Shown here: one piece after another, positions 18,571-28,710 of the stretch
How positions within the stretch are numbered: the stretch's first letter is position 1
How the letters are laid out: the number at the start of each line of letters is the position of its first letter
NCBI RefSeq assembly: GCF_900095215.1
Contig: NZ_LT606949.1
Coordinates: 628,709-692,708 of the forward strand
DNA length: 64,000 nucleotides
Source of the DNA: Polynucleobacter necessarius
Lineage (GTDB): Bacteria; Pseudomonadota; Gammaproteobacteria; Burkholderiales; Burkholderiaceae
Direction: 5' to 3'
The notes under the pieces: generated by a model
The model's input: the letters and a program-made list of their open reading frames with translations, nothing else
Told to the model about the DNA's origin: nothing
Databases searched by the model: none
Program-made: the position numbers and the translations under genes

Positions 18571-19605
18571 CTAGGCCTGTCTTAGGGCGGTAGCACACTC
18601 ATTGACAAGATCTGGGCCGCGATAGATCAAGCCGCTGTATAGCTGAATAAAGCTGGCGCCAGCCAAAAGCTTTTCGCGGGCATCGACGCCATTCAGAATG
18701 CCGCCTACGCCAATGATGGGGAGCTGATTGCCAAGTCGGGATTTTAAAGCTTTGATTACTAAATTGGATGCATTACGCACTGGGGCACCTGAAAGGCCGC
18801 CAGCTTCTTCGCCAAACTCCATTCCTTTCACGGCATCGCGAGAGATGGTGGTGTTCGTAGCAATTACGGCATCGATACCAAACGCGAGCAGAAGATCGGC
18901 AATTAAATTGATGTCGCTATGATCCAAGTCAGGGGCAATCTTTAAAAAGAGTGGCTTGCGTACACCATAGCGATCGCATAAACGCTTTCTAGCTTCATCC
19001 AGACTGCCCAATAATTCTCGTAGCATTTCTTCGCCTTGCAGAGCTCGTAGATTTTTGGTGTTCGGGGAGGAGATGTTGACAGTGATGTAGGTTGCGATTT
19101 CATAGACCGCTTCCATAGCGAGAATATAGTCGCGTGAAGCCTCTTCCATAGGGGTGCTGGCATTCTTGCCAATATTCAAACCTAGAACGCCACCGTTTTG
19201 CCAGAATTTAGAGCGACGAACTCGAGCGACAGAAGCCTCCACACCATCGTTATTAAATCCCATGCGATTAATGATGGCCTGCGCTTGCGGTAAACGAAAC
19301 ATCCGTGGCTTCGGATTGCCTGGTTGTGGTCGAGGCGTGACTGTGCCGATTTCCAAGAATCCAAATCCCAATCCAGCGAGCGCGTCAATATGTTTACCAT
19401 CCTTATCTAACCCAGCAGCAAGGCCAACTGGATTCGGAAATTCAATGCCGCATAGCATTTTCGGATCGTTAATCGGTTTTGTAACCAAGTGCTCCAATAG
19501 TCCCCAGTGCTGCGCACGGTCTAGATTATTTAGGGTGAGGTTGTGGGCTGTCTCGGGGTCTATACAAAAAAGCCAAGGGCGTAGGAGGGAGTAACGATCG
19601 ATCAT
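18571..19605 (-). CDS. pyrD: Dihydroorotate dehydrogenase (quinone)
   Basis: Class 2 membrane-associated flavoenzyme that oxidises dihydroorotate to orotate in pyrimidine synthesis, passing electrons to quinone. The 344 residues match family length. It shows the N-terminal membrane-contact helix region ([14 protein letters not shown]), FMN-site signatures ([22 protein letters not shown]), the class 2 catalytic serine region ([12 protein letters not shown]), and [11 protein letters not shown] near the C-terminus. It lies 9 bases downstream of bpt in the aat-bpt-pyrD run. Intact although bpt is not. Confidence 0.95.
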   Translation of the reverse strand: MIDRYSLLRPWLFCIDPETAHNLTLNNLDRAQHWGLLEHLVTKPINDPKMLCGIEFPNPVGLAAGLDKDGKHIDALAGLGFGFLEIGTVTPRPQPGNPKPRMFRLPQAQAIINRMGFNNDGVEASVARVRRSKFWQNGGVLGLNIGKNASTPMEEASRDYILAMEAVYEIATYITVNISSPNTKNLRALQGEEMLRELLGSLDEARKRLCDRYGVRKPLFLKIAPDLDHSDINLIADLLLAFGIDAVIATNTTISRDAVKGMEFGEEAGGLSGAPVRNASNLVIKALKSRLGNQLPIIGVGGILNGVDAREKLLAGASFIQLYSGLIYRGPDLVNECATALRQA

Positions 19606-19614
19606 AGGTTGATA

Positions 19615-20353
19615 TTATGACCCAGAGAGTGTTTGCCAATGATCTTCAACCAAGCCTTCCATGGGTTGATATTTGATTTTGTATGACATCTTTTCACTTT
19701 CCTTGATGTAGTAACCAAGGTAGAGGTAGGGTAGACCTAAGATACGAGCTTGCTCTATCTGCCATAGAATGCTGTAACTGCCATAGCTTGCAACAGGATT
19801 TGAGGTGTCATAGAAGGTGTATACCGATGAGATGCCTTGTTCCAAAATATCAATCATGCTGACCATGCGCAATCGACCGGGATGCGAGTCTTGAGGCCCG
19901 TTTCGAAATTCCACAATGCGTGAGTTCACTCGGCTTTGCAATAAAAACTGCATGTACTGATCTTGGTCATCGCTATCCATATCCCCACCAGCATGACGCT
20001 CACTCTGATAGCGTTGATAGAGTTGGTAATGTTCTTCCAAGATTGAGAACAGAGACTTCAAGACCAGCATGTTTTTTCTGTGCACGCCTCTGGCTACATG
20101 AAGGAGTGAATTGATTCACCAAAATGCGTGTCGCGATACAGGCCCTGCATTCGTCACAATAAGGTCGATAGGTATATAAACCACTGCGTCTAAACCCCGC
20201 ATTTAACAAATCGTTATACACATCCGTATGTATGAGGTGGGATGGAGTGGCTACTTGCGATCGAGCGGTCTTATTTGGTAAATAGCTGCAGGCATAAGGC
20301 GCAGTTGCATAGAACTGCAATGCGGTTAAGGGCAGTTCTTTTAGCTGCGTCAT
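19615..20353 (-). pseudogene. bpt: Aspartate/glutamate leucyltransferase, frameshifted
   Basis: Bpt adds Leu to N-terminal Asp/Glu, marking proteins for ClpAPS. The N-terminal half is clear: [17 protein letters not shown], then the Cys-containing [15 protein letters not shown]. The frame is lost near 20045-20055 and continues one frame over as [34 protein letters not shown] and a normal end. A single-base change explains the break. Each half alone is incomplete. The start overlaps the aat stop (ATGA), so the two were translationally coupled. Confidence 0.9.
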
Positions 20354-21087
20354 AACCAGTGATGCAAGATTGCTTTGTCAAAAGTCCAAGAGTTCTCAAT
20401 CTTAGTTTGATTTAGGGAAATTTGCAGTTGTTCTAAAAATGCTTGCCGAGAAATGGGTGCCGCACCCAAGGAGAGTAGGTGGGCAGTTTCTTGTTGGCAA
20501 TCGATCATATGGACATCATTGATTAGGCACCAGGCACTCAGAGCTGCTAGGGCGATTTTGGATGCATTCGTCTTGCGGCTAAACATGGATTCGCCAAAAA
20601 CCATGCCACCAAAAGCAACGCAGTAGAGGCCGCCCATTAGCTGACTATCTTCTATAATAGCAATGCTGTTGGCATTTCCTTGTTCGTGAAGGGTGGTGTA
20701 AGCATCGATAATTTCATGGGTGATCCAGGTGCCATCTTGATCCTTGCGGGCACTAGTGGCGCATGAGCGGATGACCGCGCCAAAATCCACATCGACTTCT
20801 ATTTGATTTCGGGTATTTTGACAAAAGCTTCGAATCGTTTTGCGCAAAGACTCACTGCATTTAAATGAAGCGGGTTTCAGCACCATTCTAGGGTCTGGTA
20901 ACAACCATAAAACAGGTTGATTATCGGAGTACCACGGAAGAATTCCTTGTTGATAGGCGCGCGCCAGTTGCCCCGGATAAATCCGCTCACTCACTCCAAC
21001 TAAGCCAGGCACGCTAGGGTCTGGATCTGGCTCGAGCAGGGGATTTGGAAAAGGGTCATGAGGCCCTAGCCAGGCAATCTGACCCAT
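20350..21087 (-). CDS. aat: Leucyl/phenylalanyl-tRNA--protein transferase
   Basis: Transfers Leu or Phe from tRNA to N-terminal Lys/Arg, the first step of the bacterial N-degron pathway. The 245 residues contain the family hallmarks: [51 protein letters not shown], and the catalytic region [17 protein letters not shown]. Intact. It overlaps bpt by 4 bases and lies 9 bases downstream of the NUDIX gene, so NUDIX-aat-bpt-pyrD may be one transcript. Confidence 0.95.
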   Translation of the reverse strand: MGQIAWLGPHDPFPNPLLEPDPDPSVPGLVGVSERIYPGQLARAYQQGILPWYSDNQPVLWLLPDPRMVLKPASFKCSESLRKTIRSFCQNTRNQIEVDVDFGAVIRSCATSARKDQDGTWITHEIIDAYTTLHEQGNANSIAIIEDSQLMGGLYCVAFGGMVFGESMFSRKTNASKIALAALSAWCLINDVHMIDCQQETAHLLSLGAAPISRQAFLEQLQISLNQTKIENSWTFDKAILHHWL

Positions 21088-21096
21088 ATAGACTTT

Positions 21097-21657
21097 TTAA
21101 ATTATTTCGGAAGGCAATACATCGCGACTGCGAACATGACATTCTTTTCCAAGCTCCAGATTACCTGCGGCACGATCTGCAAAAAACCATTCTAAAGTTT
21201 GCTTTACAGTGGGAAAGGCTAAATCACCCCATGGAATCTCGCTCTCATGAAAGAGCGCAACTTCCAGGCTTTCTTCGCCCGCCGAGAACTCGGGCGTCTT
21301 CATTGTGGCTAAATAAAATAAATGGACTTGCTCTGCGTGAGGCACATTGAGTAAAGAGTAGAGCGGTCCAATTTCAACAATGGCACCCGCCTCTTCAAGT
21401 GTTTCGCGAGCTGCGCCATGGCTAGTGCTTTCGCCAAGCTCCATAAATCCTGCGGGAAGCGTCCAATACCCATGGCGAGGTTCTATTGCGCGACGACATA
21501 GCAGCACTTGCTTGCCATAAATGGGGATGCTGCCCACCACATTACGGGGATTTTGATAATGAATGTTGCCGCAGGATTCGCATACATGACGTTCGCGAGA
21601 ATCATCCGCCGGAATTTTGATTGTCAATACAGAGGCGCAGTTGGAGCAATACTTCAT
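21097..21657 (-). CDS. NUDIX hydrolase with N-terminal zinc ribbon
   Basis: The N-terminus has four cysteines in two CxxC pairs (YCSNCAS, CESCGNIHY), a zinc ribbon as in NADH-pyrophosphatase-like NUDIX proteins. The NUDIX box GX5EX7REUXEEXGU is complete (GFMELGE to RETLEEAGA). At 186 residues it is shorter than NudC, and the substrate (NADH, ADP-ribose or another nucleotide diphosphate) cannot be told from sequence. Intact; heads the aat-bpt-pyrD run. Confidence 0.88.
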   Translation of the reverse strand: MKYCSNCASVLTIKIPADDSRERHVCESCGNIHYQNPRNVVGSIPIYGKQVLLCRRAIEPRHGYWTLPAGFMELGESTSHGAARETLEEAGAIVEIGPLYSLLNVPHAEQVHLFYLATMKTPEFSAGEESLEVALFHESEIPWGDLAFPTVKQTLEWFFADRAAGNLELGKECHVRSRDVLPSEII

Positions 21658-21666
21658 ACCGACTTT

Positions 21667-22648
21667 CTAAAAATGGGCTTTGATAGCGCCCTGCAGGGCA
21701 TTGCTAAGCATAATCTCATCTGCCATTGAAACATCATTAATCGTCAGGTTGGCTTCGCGGGCATTTATGGCGGGGTCAGCAAGCAAGTCTGCGCGTATTA
21801 CTCCGGGTCATAGGCCGGCTGAGACAGGCGGCGTAAGCCATTCAGGGCTACCTTGGGGTTTAACAAAAATGCTAGTTCTACCACCTTCGGTAACAAAGCC
21901 TTGCTCGTTACAAAAAAGAGCATCAAAACCGCCAAGCTTTACAGCCTCTTGCCATGCTTGATCATAGAGCGCGCGTTTGCTAATTTTGTGGCGCAATCAG
22001 GCGTTCATTGCCACATTACCCGAAAAGATATCCTTTGCCCAGAATATTTTTACGGGTTCGTTGACGACTTCAAGAGTGCCGGTCGTAACGGAGAGTGCTC
22101 CATCGGGTGCTAGATCTAACCTTAATCGACATAACACGTCTTTATCGAGAGTCTGACAGGCGCTCGCAATGACATTTTCAGCAATTTCCATATGAAAAGG
22201 AATTCTGATGGCTAATGCAGAAACATGCATGCGCTGGAAGTGGGCTTGCAATCGCTGGGGTTCGCTGTTTACTACTGCAATCGTTTCAAGCAGGCCCGTA
22301 TTACTTGGAAGATTCATCAAAAAGGCGGATTTAATATGACATTCTTCCCGCTCTTGCTTGATGTTAGAGTCATTGGTAATACTCGTACCAACTCCAAGGG
22401 TGAAGCGAGATGCGTGAGATTTGTGATCTTGCTCAATTTCTACTGTGCGAATAGGAACGCTAAAAGTGAAGTTGCCGTTAGGATCAAGCCAACCTAGAGC
22501 GCCGCAATAGTAACCGCGATCTTCGGCCTCGAGTTCTTGAATAATTTCCATGCTGCGTTTTTTTGGTGCGCCAGTAGTGAAGCGCATTTTCATATAGACG
22601 GCTAGAGGGTGAGGCCGCGGTACTTTGCGCATCATCGAGCACAATCAT
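21667..22648 (-). pseudogene. pabB: pabB-pabC fusion (4-amino-4-deoxychorismate synthase/lyase) with a large internal deletion
   Basis: The first 26 codons from ATG at 22648 (MIVLDDAQSTAASPSSRLYE, then NALHYW) match the start of the beta-proteobacterial PabB. They run straight into TGAPKKRSMEIIQELEAE, a motif near the C-terminal end of PabB, so about 300 residues are missing. The join falls on GCGCCAGT (22568-22575), shared by both reading frames. The PabC-like aminotransferase IV part is also broken, by TGA at 21997-21999 and a frameshift near 21806, before a normal end at 21667. This gene can no longer supply the p-aminobenzoate step of folate synthesis. Confidence 0.88.
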
Positions 22649-22671
22649 CGCGGCTTCCCTATGCAGTCTGA

Positions 22672-23247
22672 TTACTTCAGAATCGTTGCGGATTCGATTG
22701 TTACGGTTTTGCTTGGAACGTCAGCCATTCTACCCATGCGGGGTGCTGGGACTACCATAGTTGGTATTTTGCGGATTGCATCAATCGTTTGTGTACCAGA
22801 AATTACTTTGCCAAAAACGGTGTAACCATGACCCATTGCATTTGGATAATCTAAGCCAGCATTGTCCTTAATATTAATGAAGAACTGAGCAGTTGCGGAG
22901 TCTGGATCGGATGTGCGAGCCATTGCAATGGTGTGGGCATTATTTTTTAAGCCATTGTGCGCTTCGGATACTACTGGGGGATCGGTTGGTTTTTGAACGA
23001 GGTCAGCGGTAAAGCCACCACCCTGAATCATAAAGCCATCAATGACACGGTGAAAGACGGTGCCGTTATAAAAACCGCTTTTTACATAGTTTAAAAAGTT
23101 GGCAGTTGTCTTGGGCGCTTGCACATCATCTAGCTCCACAACAAAATTGCCCATAGTGGTTTTAAATTCCACCTGTGGGCCGGCGAATGCGGCCTGAGTG
23201 GCACAACAAGAAACGATAAAAATTAGGGCGGCAAATAGCTTACGCAT
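22672..23247 (-). CDS. ppiA: Exported peptidyl-prolyl cis-trans isomerase (cyclophilin)
   Basis: Folding catalyst of the cyclophilin family with a signal peptide (MRKLFAALIFIVSCCATQA, probable cut after AFA), hence periplasmic. The catalytic FHRVIDGFMIQGGGF block is complete, and AQFFINIKDNAGLD carries the conserved active-site Phe. The 191 residues match PpiA. The stop lies 24 bases before the start of the pabB remnant on the same strand. Intact. Confidence 0.93.
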   Translation of the reverse strand: MRKLFAALIFIVSCCATQAAFAGPQVEFKTTMGNFVVELDDVQAPKTTANFLNYVKSGFYNGTVFHRVIDGFMIQGGGFTADLVQKPTDPPVVSEAHNGLKNNAHTIAMARTSDPDSATAQFFINIKDNAGLDYPNAMGHGYTVFGKVISGTQTIDAIRKIPTMVVPAPRMGRMADVPSKTVTIESATILK

Positions 23248-23327
23248 TAAAACTCCTTAAACAAGATAAAAACGACTTAACTGATTGTATTGCTCAATGT
23301 CACCAGGTGGCGATTTGCCGTCTTGGC

Positions 23328-23963
23328 CTAACTTAGACCATTAGGAACATGGCCGGCATAGGCATATGAAACTTCTTCAAACATGCTTGGTCTAGCAAGG
23401 TAGTCGAGAACCCAGTCAATCGTATCCACACCCCAAAAGCAGTGTTGGTTGACAACTAAGGCGGGTACACCAAAAGCGCCATCTACTTTAGCTTGATTGG
23501 TATTGGCAATAAGCTTGACTCTTACTGCTGGGCTTTCAGGTTTGGGTGTATCCGTGGGTAAGTTTAAGTCAGTACAAAATTCCGACCAAGAGAGGTTTGG
23601 GTCTTTGCCTTCCACCCAAATATAATCAAAAGCACGCTCAACCATTAGCCAGTCAGCATCTTTCGCTACCAAGAGACGTTGAGCTGCCACAGTCATAAAT
23701 GGATGGTTCTCCGGAAAGCGAAAGGGGATTCCCAATTTTTCCGCTTGCCAGATGCAGAACTGATAAGTGTGTGGGCGTTTTGCCGCAACTTCACCAGGGC
23801 CTTTATTTTCAGTGACACGTAGAAGGCCGCCTAGTAGGAGGGGGGTGGGTTTAATCTCGAGTTTACTTGTAAGACTCTGTCTTTGTTTGACGTAAAGATA
23901 GGTAAAAGGCGAAACAATGTCGTCATAAAAAGTTGCCGATATTTTCGATTTCGTATCACCCAT
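23328..23963 (-). CDS. 2-hydroxychromene-2-carboxylate isomerase-like DsbA-fold protein
   Basis: The 211 residues match the HCCA isomerase/kappa-GST family: N-terminal FYDDIVSPFTYLYVKQ (Ser of the glutathione site in place of a CxxC), a helical middle, and the cis-Pro loop FGVPALVVNQHCFWGVDTIDWV. The family isomerises a naphthalene-catabolism intermediate, but chromosomal copies without a degradation cluster usually have unknown substrates; nothing nearby suggests aromatic catabolism. No signal peptide, so cytoplasmic. Intact. Confidence 0.8.
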   Translation of the reverse strand: MGDTKSKISATFYDDIVSPFTYLYVKQRQSLTSKLEIKPTPLLLGGLLRVTENKGPGEVAAKRPHTYQFCIWQAEKLGIPFRFPENHPFMTVAAQRLLVAKDADWLMVERAFDYIWVEGKDPNLSWSEFCTDLNLPTDTPKPESPAVRVKLIANTNQAKVDGAFGVPALVVNQHCFWGVDTIDWVLDYLARPSMFEEVSYAYAGHVPNGLS

Positions 23964-23987
23964 CTACTTTATCCTTCGCATGGTTTC

Positions 23988-25303
23988 TTATTTCTTCTTG
24001 CGTTCTTCGTCGAGCTTTTTCAAGAAGGCTAACTTTTCTTTAATCTGCGACTCCAGGCCGCGCTCAACTGGCTCATACCAGTTCGGCTCTTTCATGCCTT
24101 CTGGTAGATAGGATTCACCGGCTGCATAACCGTTTGGCTCATCGTGGGCATAGCGATATGCTTTTCCATGACCCCATTCCTTCATGAGTTTGGTTGGCGC
24201 ATTGCGTACATGATTTGGCACACCCCTGGACTGGTCTTGAGCTACAAAAGCACGCGCTGCGTTAAAGGCGTTATAGCTCGCATTGCGCTTAGATGCGACC
24301 GCAAGATAAACCACGGCTTGCCCAAGGGCTAGCTCGCCTTCGGGTGAGCCCAGTCTTTCATAGGTTTGAGCGGCATCGTTTGCTAGTTGCATTGCTCTTG
24401 GATCTGCTAGCCCGATATCTTCCCAGGCCATACGAATAATTCTTCTAGCGAGATAGCGTGGGTCAGCGCCGCCGTCCAACATGCGACAAAACCAATATAA
24501 GGCCGCATCAGGATTCGATCCACGTACCGATTTATGTAGGGCGGAGATTTGATCGTAAAAGTGATCGCCGCCTTTATTAAAACGTCGCGCTTGGGCGCTT
24601 AATGCGTTTTCAATAAATTGTTGATCAACATTCTTGAGTTCTGCGTTTGGGGTGAGTGCGGCATTACGCACTTGTTCAATCAAGTTCAGAAGACGGCGCG
24701 CATCACCATCCGCATTGGAGATTAGGGTATCAATGGCTGCAGATTCGAATTGCACATCGGGCATTGCATATTGACGTGCGCGTTCAAATAGTAGTCTCAA
24801 TTCCTCTGCCGCGAGGGACTTCAGTACATATATACCTGCGCACGCGATAAAAGCGCAGAGTTCACCTCGAAAGAATGGTTCTCAGTAGTCGCCCCTATAA
24901 AGGTGAATAAGCCTGATTCCACATGGGGTAGAAGAGCATCTTGTTGGCTTTTATTAAAGCGATGGATCTCGTCGACAAACAGGATCGTTTGTTTGCCATA
25001 TTGATTGATGTTTTGCTGGGCCTGCTCAATAGCTTCGCGAATCTCTTTTACATCGGCAAGAACCGCTGAGATTGCAATAAATTCGCGATCAAATGCTTTA
25101 GCGGAAAGACGTGCGAGAGTGGTCTTGCCAGCGCCTGGAGGGCCCCACAAAATCATTGAGTGTGGCTGCCCTGACGCAAATGCTAGGTTGAGGGGTTTGC
25201 CGATAGCTAATAAATGCGTTTTCCCAATCACTTCCTCAATTACTTTTGGGCGCAATGCTTCCGCCAGTGGTGAAGGCGGTGCGCTATCAAAAAGACCACT
25301 CAT
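23988..25303 (-). pseudogene. rarA: Replication-associated recombination protein A, AT-repeat frameshift
   Basis: RarA is a clamp-loader-like AAA+ ATPase acting at stalled forks. The N-terminal part holds Walker A ([12 protein letters not shown]), Walker B ([15 protein letters not shown]) and sensor 1 ([13 protein letters not shown]), then stops at 24821 after SRAQVYMY. The next frame continues [15 protein letters not shown] to the normal C-terminus. Removing one TA unit from the run at 24828-24834 restores the frame, so the lesion is a dinucleotide slippage. All other key motifs look intact, which suggests a recent or possibly reversible break. Confidence 0.9.
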
Positions 25304-25307
25304 GACA

Positions 25308-25811
25308 TCATGCTTGAATAAAAAGAATCACTAATGATGCCCAAGTCAAGCATCCGGCGGCAACGTAGGTTAAGCGATTGCGCATAGTCATAAATGCGGA
25401 GCAAGTCGCTTCATCGGAAAAATAATACTGATAGGTGTTTTGATCAATATTGCGTTGAATAATCAAAGTGGAAGACAGAATCAGTAAACCTACGGGAATA
25501 TAAATATGAAGGGCCACCAAAGCAACTAAGGCCGGGATAACTCCCCAGATCCAGGCATTGCGGTCTTCCCAGCGATCGCCGGCGGGTGTTTTGCCCAGTC
25601 AGGGTAAGTTGACACCCCAATGTAAGGCTCCCATAAATGCAGTAATCATAGCGCCATAACCCGCTAAAGATTCGGCGCTTACATAATTGACTGGGGTTGG
25701 TGCCAGTTGCACCATGAGGGCTAGCCCAACAAATGGAATCAGGCCAGCGTAGCCCAGTTTGCGCGCTAGGGGTGGAATAGAGTTTACGATGAAATTAATA
25801 AAATTTAACAA
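25308..25811 (-). pseudogene. DUF3429 membrane protein with one nonsense codon
   Basis: The frame from 25811 encodes hydrophobic segments (LGYAGLIPFVGLALMV, GYGAMITAFMGALHWG) typical of DUF3429, then TGA at 25599-25601. The same frame continues LGKTPAGDRWEDRNAWIWG, two more membrane segments and a stop at 25308, giving about 167 codons in all. A Trp codon (TGG) is the likely ancestral codon at the stop. The function of the family is unknown. Confidence 0.8.
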
Positions 25812-25823
25812 TAGATTGAAAAA

Positions 25824-26686
25824 TTATTTATCGTAGGTATAAACACCGCGACCTGTTTTGCGACCAAGGTATCCGGCGGCAACCATTTCACGAAGCAGTG
25901 GGCCAGGGCAATATTTAGAGTCTAGAGTCGCTGCAGTTTTCAAAATACACGTCCATCACCGATAGGCAAGTATCTAGCCCAATGAGATCAGCCAAGGCAA
26001 GCGGCCCAATTGGTTGATTGCAACCCAGCTTCATTCCAGCATCAATATCTTCTGGGCTGGCAAGTCCTTCTGATAAAACAAAGAAAGCCTCATTAATCAT
26101 AGGTAGCAAAATACGGTTCACCACAAAGCCAGGTGAATTTTTAACGGTGATTGGTTATTTGCCAACACGTTTGGCCATTTCAATAATAGCGGCATGAGTG
26201 GCATCGCTAGTTTGAAGTCCGCGGATGACTTCCACGAGAGTCATCAAAGGTGGCGGGTTGAAGAAGTGCATACCAATAAAGCGCGCCGGATTGGAGTCCA
26301 ACGCCGCCAATTTGGTTATCGATAGTGATGAGGTATTGGTGGCGATGATCGTGTCTTTACTCACAATTTCATCGACTTGCTTGAGAATCTTTTCTTTCAC
26401 CGCTTGATTTTCGGTGGCAGCTTCAATGACTAAACCCAATCCTTTGAAATCGTTATGGGAGGTGCTACCTTTAATGCGTTTCAACGCGGCTTCTTTTGCC
26501 TCAATCGTTAAGGTCGCTTTTTTTAACGAGACGATCTAAGCTTTTGCTAATTTGTTCTAGGTCACGCTGTACTGCCGCATCGTTAATATCAACCATCACC
26601 ACATCAAGACCAGCAATTGCGCACACTTGTGCAATACCATTGCCCATAGTGCCAGCGCCGATTACACCGACTGATTGAATGCTCAC
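25824..26686 (-). pseudogene. hbd: 3-hydroxybutyryl-CoA dehydrogenase with three lesions
   Basis: NAD-dependent 3-hydroxyacyl-CoA dehydrogenase of butyrate and fatty-acid metabolism. Start GTG at 26686, then the Rossmann loop VGVIGAGTMGNGIAQ. A 7-base A run (26518-26524 on the plus strand as T; 6 fits) shifts the frame. The second piece holds ATNTSSLSIT and the catalytic His in GMHFFNPPPLM. TAA at 26155-26157 interrupts before KNSPGFVVNR. A 7-bp tandem duplication at 25916-25929 then shifts the frame before the normal end ([20 protein letters not shown]). Clearly dead. Confidence 0.92.
25916..25929. repeat. 7-bp tandem duplication that frameshifts hbd
   Basis: TAGAGTC is repeated perfectly (25916-25922 and 25923-25929). 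Removing one copy restores the reading [10 protein letters not shown] expected for the C-terminal domain of 3-hydroxyacyl-CoA dehydrogenase. Confidence 0.9.
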
Positions 26687-26687
26687 C

Positions 26688-27419
26688 TTATTTTCTCTTT
26701 CGATACTGGGTTGAACCAAATAACTGCTCTCTAGCCTTGTCATCATGTAATGGCTTGCGTAATGCTGTTAATACTTCGCAACCGCGTTTTACCGCTGGTC
26801 GCGCACCGATCTTTTCAAACCAGCGTTTGAAATGCGAGTACTCATTGATATCAATGCCTTGATTTTTCCAATTGCGAGTCCATGGATAGATCGCAATGCC
26901 TGCAATTGAGTAAGTTTTCCCTGCAATATAGGGATTCTCTTTCAGTTGTCCATCGAGCACCCCATAGATACACTTTGCTTCATTGGTATAGCGATTGATG
27001 GCGCACTCAATTTTCTCCGGCGCATAGAGTCGGCAGTGGTGGTTTTGCCCAAGCATGGGGCCAAGACCGCCCATCTGGAACATTAGCCATTGCAGAACTT
27101 CATACTTGCCGCGAGTATCTTCAGGTAAAAACTTGCCAGTCTTACTAGCCAAGTAGAGCAGAATCGCGCCAGATTCAAAACGACTGATGGGTTTGCCATC
27201 CGGCCCGTTGGGATCAACGATTGCTGGAATCTTGTTGTGAGGGCTGATCTTTAAAAACTCCGGTGTAAACTGGTCTCCGGCGTCGATATCAATCGGGTGA
27301 GCAATCCAGTCGCGGCCTAAGCGATAGCGACATTCTTCGCGCATGATGTGTACTTTGTTATCATTCGAAGTTGGCCAGCTATAGACATCAATCACGTCTT
27401 TGGATGTTGGTTTCCCCAT
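26688..27419 (-). CDS. yghU: Glutathione S-transferase, YghU/Nu-class type
   Basis: Glutathione-dependent disulfide-bond reductase/peroxidase of the Nu class. The 243 residues show the thioredoxin-like N-domain (VIDVYSWPTSNDNKVHIMREE, Thr/Asn glutathione contacts), cis-Pro and SRFESGAILLYLA, then the Nu-class helical domain (GGLGPMLGQNHH). E. coli YghU is longer (288), with extra N-terminal residues absent here, as in YfcG-like forms. The neighbours on both sides on this strand are pseudogenes, and the next stop overlaps its start region. Intact. Confidence 0.88.
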   Translation of the reverse strand: MGKPTSKDVIDVYSWPTSNDNKVHIMREECRYRLGRDWIAHPIDIDAGDQFTPEFLKISPHNKIPAIVDPNGPDGKPISRFESGAILLYLASKTGKFLPEDTRGKYEVLQWLMFQMGGLGPMLGQNHHCRLYAPEKIECAINRYTNEAKCIYGVLDGQLKENPYIAGKTYSIAGIAIYPWTRNWKNQGIDINEYSHFKRWFEKIGARPAVKRGCEVLTALRKPLHDDKAREQLFGSTQYRKRK

Positions 27420-28626
27420 CTTGCCATCTATAAGGGGTTTGTAAACGTTGTAACGCGCTAGTCAGGGTTTGCTCTTGTTTGGCGAAACAAAAACGAATTA
27501 CGCCTGACTCTGTATCTTGTTCGTCAAAAGCGGATACAGGAATGGCAGCGCCTCCAATCTCAGTCGTCAGCCATTGGCAAAAATCCGCTTCATTTAATTT
27601 AGCTTGAGGAATATTCAGCGCGGAGTAGTTTACACACTGAAAATAAGTGCCTGGTTTCGGTAATCATGTAAATCGAGTGTTACTCAATCCCGCTCTGAAA
27701 AAATCACGCTTGGCCTGATAAAAAGTTTGGCAGATTCAAATAATGTTCTGCATTAGAAAGGTAGGCCGCTAAACGATATTGCATCGGCGTATGCACGGTA
27801 AAAACATTGAACTGATGTACTTTGCGAAATTCTTTGGTTAGTGCTGGAGGTGCGGCAACATAACCTACTTTCCAGCCAGTGACATGGTAGGTCTTACCAA
27901 AGCTAGAAATTAAAAAGCGTCTGACAGCAAGCTCTGGGTTGGATGCCAAACTGTGATGTTTGGCGCCGTCATAGACCATATGTTCATAGACTTCATCACT
28001 CAAAACCAATGTGAAAGTATTGCGTACTAAATCTGCGAGGCGATCTAGGTCTGCCTTATTCCAAACCATTCCAGTAGGGTTATGCGGTGTATTAATGATG
28101 ATCAAGCGAGTTTTTGGATGAATTGCATTTGCTAACGCATCCCAGGGAATTTCATAGGATGCGACTTGACCAGACTCATCGCGAATCACTTGTAAAGAAA
28201 CTGCAACCGTTTTGCCGCCGGCTAATTCAACTGCGGGGCGGTAGCTGTCGTACGCCGACTCGATGATGATGACTTCATCGCCTGGGCTAACACAGGCTAG
28301 TATGGCCGTTAGGATGCCTTGCGTACCGCCCGCAGTGATCGTGACTTCAGTATCGGGGTTGTAGTGGCGACCATATATATTTTTAATCTTTTGGCTAATG
28401 CCATTGCGAAGTTCGGCAACCCCAATCATGGGCGGGTATGATTGCGATCTGCCAGCATGGCGTCATTCACTTTGGTGATGAGTTTTCGATCGCAGGGGCA
28501 GTCTGGAAATCCTTGGCCAAGATTGATTGCTTCATATTCTGTAGCTAGGGCTGACATGACTGTAAATATCGTGGTCCCAACTGTCGGCAGTCGACTTGGA
28601 AAGAAGGGTGTCTCTAATGGATTCAT
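27388..28626 (-). pseudogene. Class I/II aminotransferase (YbdL/methionine aminotransferase-like), three lesions
   Basis: PLP aminotransferase. The start at 28626 gives INLGQGFPDCPCD. A missing base near 28438-28441 shifts the frame before YPPMIGVAELR. The main piece contains ITAGGTQGILTA, INTPHNPTGMVW and the PLP-lysine region ISSFGKTYHVTGWKVG. A 5-base A run (27720-27724; 4 fits) then shifts the frame before FYQAKRDFFRAGLSNTRFT. TGA follows, then LPKPGTYFQCVNYSALN and a readable C-terminus. The normal stop seems lost, the frame running slightly into the GST gene. Close relatives transaminate methionine or glutamine keto acids; the specificity is not decidable. Confidence 0.88.
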
Positions 28627-28710
28627 GAGGGTGGATGGTGGCAGTTGGTTTTGTAAAGCGGAGAAATCCAGTACTCGCTAGAATGGTAGAAATAGATAAA
28701 CAATTGTGCC

